59,846 nt of DNA from an uncultured Burkholderiales bacterium (GCA_946480465.1 CAMLJY010000039.1:1-59846), one strand, 5' to 3'; positions 45,223 through 53,995 are shown, counted from the first letter of the stretch. Notes: generated by a model from the letters alone, not told the origin. Translations and numbers: made by a program.

Positions 45223-45546
45223 TTACGCGGCTTCCTGGTGGCGGCCGGCCATCAGGATGGATGCATGCAGGCGGGAGACGCCGTCGTTGGCGGCCGACTT
45301 GCCATGGCTGGTCAGCAGGCTCCAGACCAGGTCGTCCTCGCAGCGCATGCGGCACAGCAGCGTGTTGCTGGAGGCGATCTTCATCATCTGCGCCGGGGTC
45401 AGCGTGGCCAGCAGCGTCGCCGTGTCCTCCGAGACACCCAGGCGAAACAGGGCCTGCTCACGGTCTGCACGGATCAGGCTCTGTGCCAGCATCAGGTACG
45501 ACAGGTTGGCTTCACGGATCTCGGCGAGGATTTGGTCGGCGTTCAT
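45223..45546 (-). CDS. flhD: Flagellar master regulator subunit FlhD
   Basis: FlhD partners FlhC and sets flagellar gene activation at the top of the cascade. The 107-aa product shows ILAEIREANLSYLMLAQSLI, then FRLGVSEDTATLLATLTPAQ and MMKIASSNTLLCRMR, typical for FlhD. ATG 45546 has GGAGCC upstream. The upstream 580-nt region probably carries several regulatory sites. Confidence 0.96.
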   Translation of the reverse strand: MNADQILAEIREANLSYLMLAQSLIRADREQALFRLGVSEDTATLLATLTPAQMMKIASSNTLLCRMRCEDDLVWSLLTSHGKSAANDGVSRLHASILMAGRHQEAA

Positions 45547-46126
45547 GGCTGCGTGGCTCCTGTGTGTTGCGGGTTCGTGCTGCGATGAAACGGACTGTAG
45601 AGATTGGAACTGGGCGGCAACATCAGGCCAATTCGCCATCTGGAGTCCCGGTTCTTCCGTACCCCTTGTCAGACAGATTCCTACAAGCCCGCTGCGCCTT
45701 GTCCGGCGCCTCCCGACACCATCCGCCCGCTTGAGGGCCTACAGCCGGCCTGGCCGCGACCGCTGACGGCAGGAACGGGCCCGAGTTGATGGTGGAAACC
45801 GCGCAAGCCATCACGAAATTCACCCTGTCCTGGATTGACAGTTTGTGAAAAGCGGGGCTAAAGGCCCTCAAGTCCAACTCTCCCCACGCCGATACCCATC
45901 CCAACGGGCGGTCGAAAGACCCCCGCGGTCCGGTTAGCCGGCCGATGGGTAAGACGGAAACGGGCAGCGATGCCACCCGACGAACCACCGGCGACTAGCG
46001 CGGGCGGGTCGGACAAGCCGCAAGGCCGGTCCGGTCGGCAAAGGTGGTGCACCAGCCGTATCGGTGCATGACCCGAGTAAACGTCGGCGCTTCCGCCGGG
46101 ATATCTGTAGACGCAAGGAGTTCATC
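45547..46126. other. Regulatory region between flhD and the first flagellin gene
   Basis: This 580-nt divergent gap includes the flhD upstream region, the sigma28 promoter of fliC (45867-45895) and a long flagellin leader of about 225 nt. A dyad with arms CTTGT and ACAAG (45665-45687) that contains TGTAGGAAT on the reverse strand lies about 120 nt upstream of flhD; it could be a response-regulator site. No gene is seen. Confidence 0.6.
45867..45895 (+). promoter_or_regulatory. sigma28-type promoter for the first flagellin gene
   Basis: CTCAAG, 15 nt, GCCGATAC on the plus strand. The distance to the GTG start is about 230 nt, which implies an unusually long flagellin 5' leader. The element is close to those of fliD and fliS. 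Confidence 0.75.
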
Positions 46127-46990
46127 GTGCCTCTGACCATCAACACCAACATTCAGTCTCTGAATGCCCAGCGCAACCTGAACATGTCGCAGGCTTCGCT
46201 GTCCACCTCGATGCAGCGCCTGTCTTCAGGCCTGCGCATCAACAGCGCGAAGGACGATGCCGCCGGCAGCGCCATCGCCGAACGCATGGGCGCCCAGGTT
46301 CGCGGCATGAACGTCGCGATCCGCAACGCCAACGACGGCATCTCGCTGGCGCAGACCGCCGAAGGCGCGCTCGGCAAGGTGGCCGACTCGCTGCAGCGCA
46401 TGCGCGAGCTGGCAGTGCAGGCAGCCAACGCCTCCAACAGCGACGACGACAAGGACTCGCTCGACGAGGAATTCGGCCAGCTGGCCCAGGAAATCCAGCG
46501 CGTGCTGGGCGGCACCCGGTTCAACGGCCAGGAAATCCTGGGCGCCGATGCGGGTGCGCAGGAGTTCAAGATCGGCGCCAACACGACGACGAACGATTCC
46601 ATCACCGTCACCACGACCAACATGACGACGGACGCGAACATCACCGCCGTCGCCGGTACCGACAACGCCGGCACGGGCCGCGCGGTGATCGACAACACCG
46701 CCACCACCGCCGCCATCAACACCGTGATCGACAGCATCGACACGGCGCTGGACACCATCAACAGCCAGCGCGCCATCTTCGGCGCCACGCAGTCGCGCTT
46801 CGACGCGGTGATCTCCAACCTGCAGATCTCGGTGGAGAACCAGTCGGCCGCCCGCGCCCGCATCATGGACGCCGACTTCGCCGCGGAAACCGCCAACCTC
46901 AGCCGCGCGCAGATCCTGCAGCAGGCCGGCAACGCGATGATTGCCCAGGCCAACCAGCTGCCGCAGGGCGTGCTGGCCCTGCTGCGCTGA
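46127..46990 (+). CDS. fliC: Flagellin FliC, copy 1
   Basis: A short flagellin of 287 aa with conserved D0/D1 ends (TINTNIQSLNAQRNLNMSQA at the start; AQILQQAGNAMIAQANQLPQ at the end) and a small middle. The GTG start at 46127 has AAGGAG 7 nt before it; the upstream ATG frame is not flagellin-like. The 3' half is 245 nt identical to copy 2. Likely substrate for pseudaminic acid glycosylation, given the pse operon. The stop is followed by a terminator. Confidence 0.96.
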   Translation: MPLTINTNIQSLNAQRNLNMSQASLSTSMQRLSSGLRINSAKDDAAGSAIAERMGAQVRGMNVAIRNANDGISLAQTAEGALGKVADSLQRMRELAVQAANASNSDDDKDSLDEEFGQLAQEIQRVLGGTRFNGQEILGADAGAQEFKIGANTTTNDSITVTTTNMTTDANITAVAGTDNAGTGRAVIDNTATTAAINTVIDSIDTALDTINSQRAIFGATQSRFDAVISNLQISVENQSAARARIMDADFAAETANLSRAQILQQAGNAMIAQANQLPQGVLALLR

Positions 46991-47027
46991 AGCACCGGCC
47001 GCCCCGGGCGGCCGTGTCCCTCCGCCA

Positions 47028-47066
47028 CGCGCCGAGGTCCTTGCAGGACCCGGCGCGTTCTCTTTT
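47028..47066 (+). terminator. Intrinsic terminator after flagellin copy 1
   Basis: Stem CGCGCC..GGTCC (47028-47040) pairs with GGACC..GGCGCG (47046-47057) and is followed by TTCTCTTTT. A GC-rich hairpin without a T-run (46996-47014) precedes it. Confidence 0.75.
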
Positions 47067-47258
47067 CCAGCCGCGAACTGGCCGGTCGATCGGCCGCATT
47101 TCACGCGATTGCCCGACGGGGCCGCTGATTAGCATTTCCCTACGCCGCCGAAGGAGCATTCCCCAGGCGCCGAAGCGCAAGACCGGAAGCACTGCCAAGC
47201 GCCTGACAAGGGCACGGCACGTACGCCGGGAGTCTTTGATTCTTCAGGAGTGCTTACC

Positions 47259-48125
47259 ATGCCCCAGACCATCAACACCAACATCGCTTCGCTCAACGCG
47301 CAGCGCAACCTGAACGCCTCGCAGTCCTCGCTGACGACCGCGATGCAGCGCCTGTCCTCGGGCCTGCGCGTCAACAGCGCCAAGGACGACGCCGCCGGCA
47401 TGGCCATCGCCGAGCGCATGAATGCCCAGGTGCGCGGCATGAACGTCGCGATCCGCAATGCCAACGACGGCATCTCGCTGGCGCAGACGGCCGAAGGCGC
47501 ACTGGGCAAGACGGCCGATGCGCTGCAGCGCATGCGCGAGCTCTCGGTGCAGGCCGCCAATGCCTCCAACAGCGACGCCGACAAGGACTCGCTGGACGAG
47601 GAATTCGGCCAGCTGGCGCAGGAAGTGCAGCGGGTGCTGAGCGGCACCACCTTCAACAGCAAGAACATCCTGGCGGGCGACGCCGGCGCGCAGACCTTCC
47701 AGATCGGCGCCAACACGACGACCAACGACTCGATCACGGTGACCACGGTCGACATGACGATCGACGCCACCATCACTGCCGTGGCCGGCACCGACAACGC
47801 CGGCACCGGCCGCGCGGTGATCGACAACACCGCCACCACCGCCGCCATCAACACCGTGATCGACAGCATCGACACGGCGCTGGACACCATCAACAGCCAG
47901 CGCGCCATCTTCGGCGCCACGCAGTCGCGCTTCGACGCGGTGATCTCCAACCTGCAGATCTCGGTGGAGAACCAGTCGGCCGCCCGCGCCCGCATCATGG
48001 ACGCCGACTTCGCCGCGGAAACCGCCAACCTCAGCCGCGCGCAGATCCTGCAACAGGCCGGCAACGCGATGATCGCCCAGGCCAACCAGCTGCCGCAGCA
48101 GGTGCTGAAGCTGCTGCAGGGGTGA
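47259..48125 (+). CDS. fliC: Flagellin FliC, copy 2
   Basis: A second flagellin, 288 aa, with the start PQTINTNIASLNAQRNLNAS and the same C-terminal helix as copy 1. The proteins differ mainly in the first half; from base 47808 to 48052 the DNA is identical to 46676-46920. ATG 47259 has CAGGAG 8 nt upstream. No clear sigma28 promoter is seen in the 268-nt gap, so it may depend on readthrough or on a diverged promoter. Confidence 0.96.
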   Translation: MPQTINTNIASLNAQRNLNASQSSLTTAMQRLSSGLRVNSAKDDAAGMAIAERMNAQVRGMNVAIRNANDGISLAQTAEGALGKTADALQRMRELSVQAANASNSDADKDSLDEEFGQLAQEVQRVLSGTTFNSKNILAGDAGAQTFQIGANTTTNDSITVTTVDMTIDATITAVAGTDNAGTGRAVIDNTATTAAINTVIDSIDTALDTINSQRAIFGATQSRFDAVISNLQISVENQSAARARIMDADFAAETANLSRAQILQQAGNAMIAQANQLPQQVLKLLQG

Positions 48126-48172
48126 TCCCGGACCCGTTCTCTCGAGGTGACTTCCCAGGGGTGGGAACCGCC

Positions 48173-48203
48173 GGGCCGGTCCGCAGCGACCGGCCCTTTT
48201 TCT
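48173..48203 (+). terminator. Intrinsic terminator after flagellin copy 2
   Basis: A 9-bp stem GGGCCGGTC/GACCGGCCC with a 6-nt loop is followed by TTTTT. This is a strong plus-strand terminator that separates fliC from fliD. Confidence 0.92.
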
Positions 48204-48224
48204 TGATGTGCCCGCGCCAACGCC

Positions 48225-48253
48225 CTCAAGTTGCGCCGCGGACGCACCGATAA
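48225..48253 (+). promoter_or_regulatory. sigma28-type promoter for fliD
   Basis: CTCAAG, 15 nt, ACCGATAA on the plus strand, 25 nt before the fliD start. The -10 differs from GCCGATAA only at its first base. Confidence 0.82.
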
Positions 48254-48277
48254 CCCGAAGACGAAGGGACCCCATCC

Positions 48278-49747
48278 ATGGCCACATCCTCCATCAGCGG
48301 CGTCGGCAGCATCAGCTCGGCTGGCCTGGGCAGCGGCCTGGACGTCAACGCGGTCGTCACGCAGTTGATGGCGCTGGAGTCGCGCCCGCTGGACATCCTC
48401 AAGCAGGAAGCCTCCAGCATCAACAGCCGCATCTCCACCTTCGGCAAGCTGCAGAGCCATTTCTCGACGCTGCGCGACAAGGCCAGCGCCCTCACCTCCA
48501 ACAGCCTCTGGGGCGGCACCACCGCCACCGTGGCCGACACCACGTCGATCAAGGTCACCACCGGCGCCGGCGCCGCCGCCGGCAACTATGCGGTGAGCGT
48601 CGGCAACCTGGCCTCCGGCCAGACCATCACGGCCGCGGCCCTGCCGACGGCGCAGGACCACCTGAACGAAGGCTCGATCACCATCGAGCTGGGCAGCTGG
48701 ACCGGCGACCCGGTCAGCGGCTTCACCGCCAAGGCCGGTGCCACGCCCGTCACGGTGACCATCGGGGCCGGTGAAACCACGCTGGAAGCGGTACGCGACC
48801 GCATCAACGCGGCCGGCGCGGGCGTGGTGGCCTCCATCGTCAACGACGCCACCGGCGCGCGGCTGTCCATCCGCTCCAAGGACACCGGCGCCGAGAACGG
48901 CTTCCGCATCACCACCACCGAGACGGTCGACGACAACAACGTGGCGGTCGGCCTGTCGTCGCTGAACTTCGACCAGCTCGATCCCGCCTCGCAGGCCACG
49001 CTGGCCCAGAGCGCGGCCAACGCGCAAGCCACCGTCAACGGCATCCCGATCACTTCGGCCAGCAACACCCTGACCGACGTGGTGGACGGCCTGACGATCA
49101 ACCTGTTGAAGAAGACGACGGCACCGGTGGACGTCACGGTCGCGACCGACACCGAGAGCGTCAAGACCAAGGTCAACGAGTTCGTCACCGCCTTCAACGA
49201 GCTGGCCAGCTACATGCGAACGCAGATGGCCTACAACCCGGACAGCAAGAGCGGCGGCGCGCTGCAGGGCGACCAGAGCGCGGTGGCGCTGCTGAACCGG
49301 CTGCGCGGCGTGATCAACGTCGCATCGACCGCTTCAGCCAAGTGGACGCGCCTGTCCGAGGTCGGCCTGTCGATGAAGAGCGACGGCACGCTGGCCGTGG
49401 ATTCCACCAAGCTGGGCAATGCGACGGCGGACCTGGCGGAGTTGAAGAATCTCTTCGCCACCGACGGCGCGGACACCGAAAGCACCGGCTTCATGCGCAG
49501 GTTCAAGGAACTGGCCGATGCCGCGCTGGGCGCGGAGGGCACCTTCGAATCGCGCAACGCCAGCCTGAAGGAAATGCTGAGGCGCAACTCGCACGTCCAG
49601 GAGAACATGCAGGTCCGCCTCGACCAGACCGAGGCACGCCTGCGCCGCCAGTACACCGCGCTGGACGCCACGATGGCCCAGCTCAACGGCCTGTCCAGCT
49701 ACCTCGGCCAGCAGCTCAAGGCGGTGAACCTGAACACGTCCGCCTAA
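48278..49747 (+). CDS. fliD: Flagellar filament cap protein FliD
   Basis: FliD caps the filament tip and folds flagellin there. The 489-aa product starts with SSISGVGSISSAGLGSGLDV and VNAVVTQLMALESRPLDILK, the family pattern, and ends with a coiled-coil D0 region containing QVRLDQTEARLRRQYTALDA and MAQLNGLSSYLGQQL. Length is normal. Flanked by its own promoter and terminator. Confidence 0.96.
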   Translation: MATSSISGVGSISSAGLGSGLDVNAVVTQLMALESRPLDILKQEASSINSRISTFGKLQSHFSTLRDKASALTSNSLWGGTTATVADTTSIKVTTGAGAAAGNYAVSVGNLASGQTITAAALPTAQDHLNEGSITIELGSWTGDPVSGFTAKAGATPVTVTIGAGETTLEAVRDRINAAGAGVVASIVNDATGARLSIRSKDTGAENGFRITTTETVDDNNVAVGLSSLNFDQLDPASQATLAQSAANAQATVNGIPITSASNTLTDVVDGLTINLLKKTTAPVDVTVATDTESVKTKVNEFVTAFNELASYMRTQMAYNPDSKSGGALQGDQSAVALLNRLRGVINVASTASAKWTRLSEVGLSMKSDGTLAVDSTKLGNATADLAELKNLFATDGADTESTGFMRRFKELADAALGAEGTFESRNASLKEMLRRNSHVQENMQVRLDQTEARLRRQYTALDATMAQLNGLSSYLGQQLKAVNLNTSA

Positions 49748-49770
49748 CTTGCAAACAGCGCAGCGCCGGC

Positions 49771-49800
49771 ACGCCACCCTCGGGTGGCGTTTTCACTTTT
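49771..49800 (+). terminator. Intrinsic terminator after fliD
   Basis: Nine-bp stem ACGCCACCC/GGGTGGCGT with a TC loop, then TTTCACTTTT. It lies 23 nt beyond the fliD stop. Confidence 0.88.
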
Positions 49801-49851
49801 GCGGACTTGCGCACTCGTTGCAACAGGCCGAAACCTCCCCCCTTTCCCCGG

Positions 49852-49879
49852 CTCAAGTGGTCCGCGGCGGCACCGATAA
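49852..49879 (+). promoter_or_regulatory. sigma28-type promoter for fliS operon
   Basis: CTCAAG, 14 nt, ACCGATAA on the plus strand, 43 nt before the fliS start. It would drive fliS, the fliT-like gene, the YcgR-type gene and the two pseudopilin genes. Confidence 0.82.
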
Positions 49880-49922
49880 CCCTTGTACAGGCAACGCCAA
49901 CGCACCCGAAGAGACAAGACCC

Positions 49923-50360
49923 ATGTTCAGCGCAACGATCGCAGCACCCGGAGCCTCCGCCCGCCGCCTGGTCGGCGCCTACCACCAGGTGGGCGTGCAG
50001 ACGATGGTGGCCGACGCCTCCCCGCACCGCCTGGTGGCCATGCTGTTCGATGGCTTCTTTTCCGCCATCGCCCGCGGCCGCGGCGCCATGCGCTGCGGCG
50101 ACGTGCGCGGCAAGGGCGAGGCCCTGATGCATGCCGTGCGCATCGTCGACGAAGGCCTGAAGGCCAGCCTGAACCTCACCGCCGGGGGCAAGCTCGCCGC
50201 CGACCTGTCCGACCTCTACGCCTACGTGTGCCTGCGCCTGACGCAGGCCAACCTGCGCAACGACGAGCGCGCGCTGGACGAGTGCGTCGCGCTGATGAAC
50301 CCGCTGCGCGACGCCTGGAACGAGATCGCCGGTCACGCCGACGTGCGTGCCCGCAACTGA
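49923..50360 (+). CDS. fliS: Flagellin export chaperone FliS
   Basis: FliS binds the C terminus of flagellin before export. The 145-aa product has the family start GAYHQVGVQTMVADASPHRL and VAMLFDGFFSAIARGRGAM, with LSDLYAYVCLRLTQANLRND following. Length is normal. ATG 49923 is chosen, since the longer frame reads upstream through the promoter. Confidence 0.95.
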   Translation: MFSATIAAPGASARRLVGAYHQVGVQTMVADASPHRLVAMLFDGFFSAIARGRGAMRCGDVRGKGEALMHAVRIVDEGLKASLNLTAGGKLAADLSDLYAYVCLRLTQANLRNDERALDECVALMNPLRDAWNEIAGHADVRARN

Positions 50361-50390
50361 ATCACGGCTCTCGAACGATCCCACCCCATC

Positions 50391-50690
50391 ATGAACAGCA
50401 GCCTCCTGAGCTACTACGAAGCCATCGAGAAAGCCAGCGCCGACATGCTCGACGCCGCGCGCGCCGGCAACTGGGACCACGTCATCAAGCTGGAAGGCGC
50501 CTGCGTGCTGCTGATCAGCCAGCTGAAGAACGCGGCCCGGGGCAACAACCTGAGCGCTGAAGAAAGCCAGCTGAAGTCGCGCATCATGAAACGCATCCTG
50601 GTCAACGACGCCGAGATCCGCCACCTGGCGGAGCCCTGGCTGGAAGACCTGGACCACATGATGGCCGGCAAGCCCAAGACCCTGCATTGA
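50391..50690 (+). CDS. fliT: FliT-like flagellar chaperone
   Basis: A 99-aa helical protein 30 nt after fliS, in the position of fliT, the FliD chaperone and FlhDC antagonist of enterics. It starts SSLLSYYEAIEKASADMLDA and has WDHVIKLEGACVLLISQLKN and MKRILVNDAEIRHLAEPWLE, compatible with a FliT-like coiled coil. Sequence conservation in this family is low, so the name rests on position and length. Confidence 0.78.
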   Translation: MNSSLLSYYEAIEKASADMLDAARAGNWDHVIKLEGACVLLISQLKNAARGNNLSAEESQLKSRIMKRILVNDAEIRHLAEPWLEDLDHMMAGKPKTLH

Positions 50691-50736
50691 CCTGGACGCG
50701 CTTCTCCTCCTAACCCCTGATTTACCGGGAGTGCAG

Positions 50737-51501
50737 ATGGCCTTCATGGACACCCAGCCGGCGCCGATGGACGAACTGGATCACATCGATCCCTACGCGG
50801 CCTTCCGCATCGAGGCGCCGCGCGAGATCCTGTCGCTGATGCGCCAGCTGATGGAAGGCGCCACGCCGATCCACCTGAACGCCCCCGGCGGCACGGTGCT
50901 CACCACCGCGCTGTGGACCGTGGATTCGGCCAGCCAGCGCCTGGCGTTCCAGGCTGAGCTGGACCAGCCGCAGCTGCAGCCGCTGATCGAATCCGACGAG
51001 GTCACCGCGGTGAGCTACCTCGACGCCGTCAAGCTGCAGTTCGACCTGCAGCACCTGATGCTGGTGCGCGGCACCAAGAGCTGCGCGCTGCAGGCCGCGA
51101 TGCCGCGGCGCCTGTACCGCTTCCAGCGCCGCCAGGCCTTCCGCGTGCGCACGCTCGAGCGCAGCTCCCCGGTGGCCTTGATGCGCCACCCCTCGCTGCC
51201 GGACATCCAGCTCTCGCTGCGGGTGCTGGACGTCAGCATCGGCGGCTGCGCACTGCTGCTGCCCGACGACATGCCGCCCTTCGCCGCCGGCGTCACGCTG
51301 AACGACGTGCGCATGGAACTCGACCCTGACACCCGCTTCTCGGCCTCCATGCACGTGCATCACATCAGCTCGATCCAGCCGAACGCCCGCGGCGTGCGCC
51401 TGGGCTGCGAGCTGCTGAAGCTGGACGGCCATGCCGAGCGCTCGCTGCAGCGCTACATCGACCAGACCCAGAAGCGCCGCCGGCTGCTGACCGTCGGCTG
51501 A
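50737..51501 (+). CDS. ycgR: YcgR-type flagellar brake PilZ protein
   Basis: YcgR proteins bind c-di-GMP and slow the motor. The 254-aa product has an N-terminal YcgR domain and a C-terminal PilZ domain with the c-di-GMP motif RRQAFRVRT and DVSIGGCALLLPD. ATG 50737 has GGGAG about 6 nt before it. It is in the fliS operon and only 3 nt before the next gene. Confidence 0.93.
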   Translation: MAFMDTQPAPMDELDHIDPYAAFRIEAPREILSLMRQLMEGATPIHLNAPGGTVLTTALWTVDSASQRLAFQAELDQPQLQPLIESDEVTAVSYLDAVKLQFDLQHLMLVRGTKSCALQAAMPRRLYRFQRRQAFRVRTLERSSPVALMRHPSLPDIQLSLRVLDVSIGGCALLLPDDMPPFAAGVTLNDVRMELDPDTRFSASMHVHHISSIQPNARGVRLGCELLKLDGHAERSLQRYIDQTQKRRRLLTVG

Positions 51502-51504
51502 CCC

Positions 51505-51930
51505 ATGGCCCGCCGAACCACCCCACGCCCTGGCGGACGCGGCTTCGGCCTCGTCGAGACCATCTCGGCCCTCGCCGTCGTCGGCGTGATGGCCGCCGTC
51601 GCGCTGCCCAGCTTCCGCGACGCGCAGCTGCGCAGCCGCCGCGTCGATGCGACGCAATCCCTGCAGCGCCTGCAGGCGGCGCAGCAGCAGTACCGCATCG
51701 ACCACGGCCACTACGCCGAATCGCTGAACCAGCTGCCGGGCACCGACAACGCCCGCAGCCTGATGGGCCGCTACACGATCGGGCTGCGCCTGGTCGGCGA
51801 AGACGGCTACGAACTGGTGGCCCGGCCCGAGGGCGCGCAGGCCGACGACAAGGCCTGCCCGGCCTTCACGCTGCGCGTGGCGGGCGTCTTCGCGATGCAG
51901 GGACCCGAAACCGGGTGCTGGCCGGCATGA
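51505..51930 (+). CDS. Type IV pilin-like protein (PilE type)
   Basis: A 141-aa pseudopilin. The prepilin signal reads GRGFGLVETISALAVVGVMA, with Gly at -1 and Glu at +5, followed by one hydrophobic helix. The rest has the PilE-like layout (LQRLQAAQQQYRIDHGHYAE) and two cysteines (CPAFTLRVAGVF and TGCWPA). It is 3 nt after ycgR and overlaps the next pseudopilin gene. No pilus assembly ATPase or secretin is nearby. Confidence 0.85.
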   Translation: MARRTTPRPGGRGFGLVETISALAVVGVMAAVALPSFRDAQLRSRRVDATQSLQRLQAAQQQYRIDHGHYAESLNQLPGTDNARSLMGRYTIGLRLVGEDGYELVARPEGAQADDKACPAFTLRVAGVFAMQGPETGCWPA

Positions 51931-52442
51931 GCGCGATGACGCACGTGCCCCGCCCCGCCCGGGGCCTCACCCTGGTCGAGCTGATGGTCGCGCTGGCCAT
52001 GCTGGCCGTGCTCGGGCTGATGGCGGTGCCCTCGCTGGGCGGCATGCTGGCGCGCCACCGCGTGCAGGCGGCGGCCTCGCAACTGGGACTGGACCTCGGC
52101 GACAGCCGGCACGAAGCGGCCCGCCGCGGCGGCAAGGTGTACGTGAACTTCCAAAGCGGCAGCGACTGGTGCTACGTGGTCGCCCTCGACCCGGCGGCCA
52201 CCTGCGCCAGCGACGGAGAACGCGTGCTCAAGCGCGTGACCGGGCGGCAGCATCCCGGCGTGAGCCTGAACGCCACGCAAGCCGTCGTCTTCGACGGCGC
52301 CACCGGCCTCGGTCCGCCGGCGCCGGCGAAGGTCCACCTGGCCTCCGCCCGCGGCGACGTGCTGGACGTGCAGGTGTCCCTGCTGGGCCGCGCCCGCGTC
52401 TGCGCGCCCGACGGCGCGCTGAAGACCTTTCCCCGCTGCTGA
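51927..52442 (+). CDS. GspH/FimT-type pseudopilin
   Basis: A 171-aa minor pseudopilin with the prepilin signal ARGLTLVELMVALAMLAVLG and the GspH/FimT layout, including LGLDLGDSRHEAARRGGKVY and WCYVVALDPAATCASDGE. ATG 51927 overlaps the preceding stop (ATGA). Minor pseudopilins prime type IV pili or type II secretion. Its place in a flagellar operon is unusual. Confidence 0.85.
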   Translation: MSAMTHVPRPARGLTLVELMVALAMLAVLGLMAVPSLGGMLARHRVQAAASQLGLDLGDSRHEAARRGGKVYVNFQSGSDWCYVVALDPAATCASDGERVLKRVTGRQHPGVSLNATQAVVFDGATGLGPPAPAKVHLASARGDVLDVQVSLLGRARVCAPDGALKTFPRC

Positions 52443-52735
52443 AGCCCGTCGCTTCCCGCGCACGCGCCCCCGCGCGCACGCCCGGCAGGCCACCGCGGCG
52501 CCCGGGCAGACCAGCCCCCACCCACGGCACGCCCGTCAGCGACGAATCGCATGCCGCCCGCGCCGGCGCCACGCCGGCCATGCCGCGCACCGATACGGAA
52601 TCGCCGGGCATCGCCACCTGTCATCATTTGCATTGCCCGCCCCGGCGCTAATGGCTAGGATCCGCGTCTTCTGAAGTGGGATGACGCGCCACATAACCCT
52701 CGAACGGCGCGTCCACGGCGGGGAGGCCGTTCTGC

Positions 52736-53995
52736 ATGGGTGCACCGGAAGCGCTGACGCTCGCAAACCCGCACGCGTTGTCGGCCATCGTCGAGGCCAG
52801 CGCCTCGCGCACGATCGTCGCCTCGGAAGACATCTACGACGAGCACGGCCGCAAGCTGTGGGCGCGCGACCAGGCCATCTCCGCCTCGCTGCAGCAGCGC
52901 CTGCTCGAACGCAAGCTCAGCCGCCCGCTCGAATCCTGCCTGCGCGCGGCCGACGGCATCACCACCCACCAGCTGCACGAAGGCATGGCCGCCTTCGTCG
53001 AGTCCACCCACCCCCTCGCGCCCGTCGTCAAGCCGCAGGCCGGCGCGGTGCTGGAGGCGGTGGGGCAGCTGCCGCTGCACTCCGCCGTGCAGCTGCTGCT
53101 GACGACCGTGCACGCCACCCGGCCCGAGGTCTACCAGCACGCGCTGGTGTCGATGGCCCTGGCGGGCGCCCTGTCCGCCGCCGCGGGCCAGGCCCGCTTC
53201 GACCTGCGCATGGCCCTGCTCGCCGGCCTGCTGCACGACCTGGGCGAGATGTACCTCGACCCCCGCTACCTCGACGGCACGCAGCCGCTGGACGCCGCCG
53301 GCTACCGGCACGTCGTCACCCACCCGCTCATCGGCCGCATGCTGCTGCAGAAGCTCACCGACTACCCTGCCCCGCTGGGCGAGGCCGTGGCCGAGCACCA
53401 CGAGCGGCTGGACGGCACCGGCTACCCCACGCGCAAGCTGGCGGCCTCGCTGTCGCCGCTGGGCCGCATGCAGGCCGTGGTCGAAGCCACGGTGGGCATG
53501 GTGGCCACGGCGGCGGCGCCACTGGCCCGCGCGGCGCTGGCGCTGCGCATGGTGCCCGGCGAGTTCGATCCCGCCTGCACCAGCGCCCTGGTGAATGCCG
53601 CGCGCCAGGCGGGCGAGAACCTGGAAGAAGCCGTGCCGCGGGACGACGTGGCCGAAGCGCAGGCCGGCCTGCGGCGGCTGTCCGAACGGCTGGAGGCCGG
53701 CCTCCAGTGCGCCGCCGGCATCGCGGCCGCGAAGACGGCCACAGCTCCCGTGCGCACGCTGGGTGAACGGGCCCTGCACCGCCTGCGCCGGCTGCAGGTG
53801 GCCGGCCACGCCATCGGCCTGTGGGCGCACGAGAGCGCCGACCAGTCGCCGCCCGAGCGCTTTGAACTCTCGGTGGCGCTGGCCGAGATGCGATACCGCC
53901 TGGGCGGCATCCGGCGCGACTGCATGTGGTCGGAAACGAGCCTGACCGAAGCCGAGCTGCGGGTGCTGGAGCCCCTCTGGACGGCGATCGGCTGA
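52736..53995 (+). CDS. HD-GYP-domain c-di-GMP phosphodiesterase
   Basis: A 419-aa soluble protein with an HD-GYP domain: LLAGLLHDLGEMYLDP has the HD pair, followed by THPLIGRMLLQKL and AEHHERLDGTGYPTRKLA with intact HHExxDGxGYP-type residues (R in place of the variable position). The usual HDxGK lysine is Glu here. The likely role is c-di-GMP hydrolysis in flagellar control. ATG 52736 has GGGGAGG about 8 nt before it. A 293-nt gap before it shows nothing clear. Confidence 0.88.
   Translation: MGAPEALTLANPHALSAIVEASASRTIVASEDIYDEHGRKLWARDQAISASLQQRLLERKLSRPLESCLRAADGITTHQLHEGMAAFVESTHPLAPVVKPQAGAVLEAVGQLPLHSAVQLLLTTVHATRPEVYQHALVSMALAGALSAAAGQARFDLRMALLAGLLHDLGEMYLDPRYLDGTQPLDAAGYRHVVTHPLIGRMLLQKLTDYPAPLGEAVAEHHERLDGTGYPTRKLAASLSPLGRMQAVVEATVGMVATAAAPLARAALALRMVPGEFDPACTSALVNAARQAGENLEEAVPRDDVAEAQAGLRRLSERLEAGLQCAAGIAAAKTATAPVRTLGERALHRLRRLQVAGHAIGLWAHESADQSPPERFELSVALAEMRYRLGGIRRDCMWSETSLTEAELRVLEPLWTAIG

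Noticed and set aside
47067..47258. sigma28 promoter for flagellin copy 2 (GGCCGCTGATTAG near 47118)
   Set aside because: The -10 differs at several bases and no CTCAAG-like -35 is found at 14-15 nt; left unassigned.
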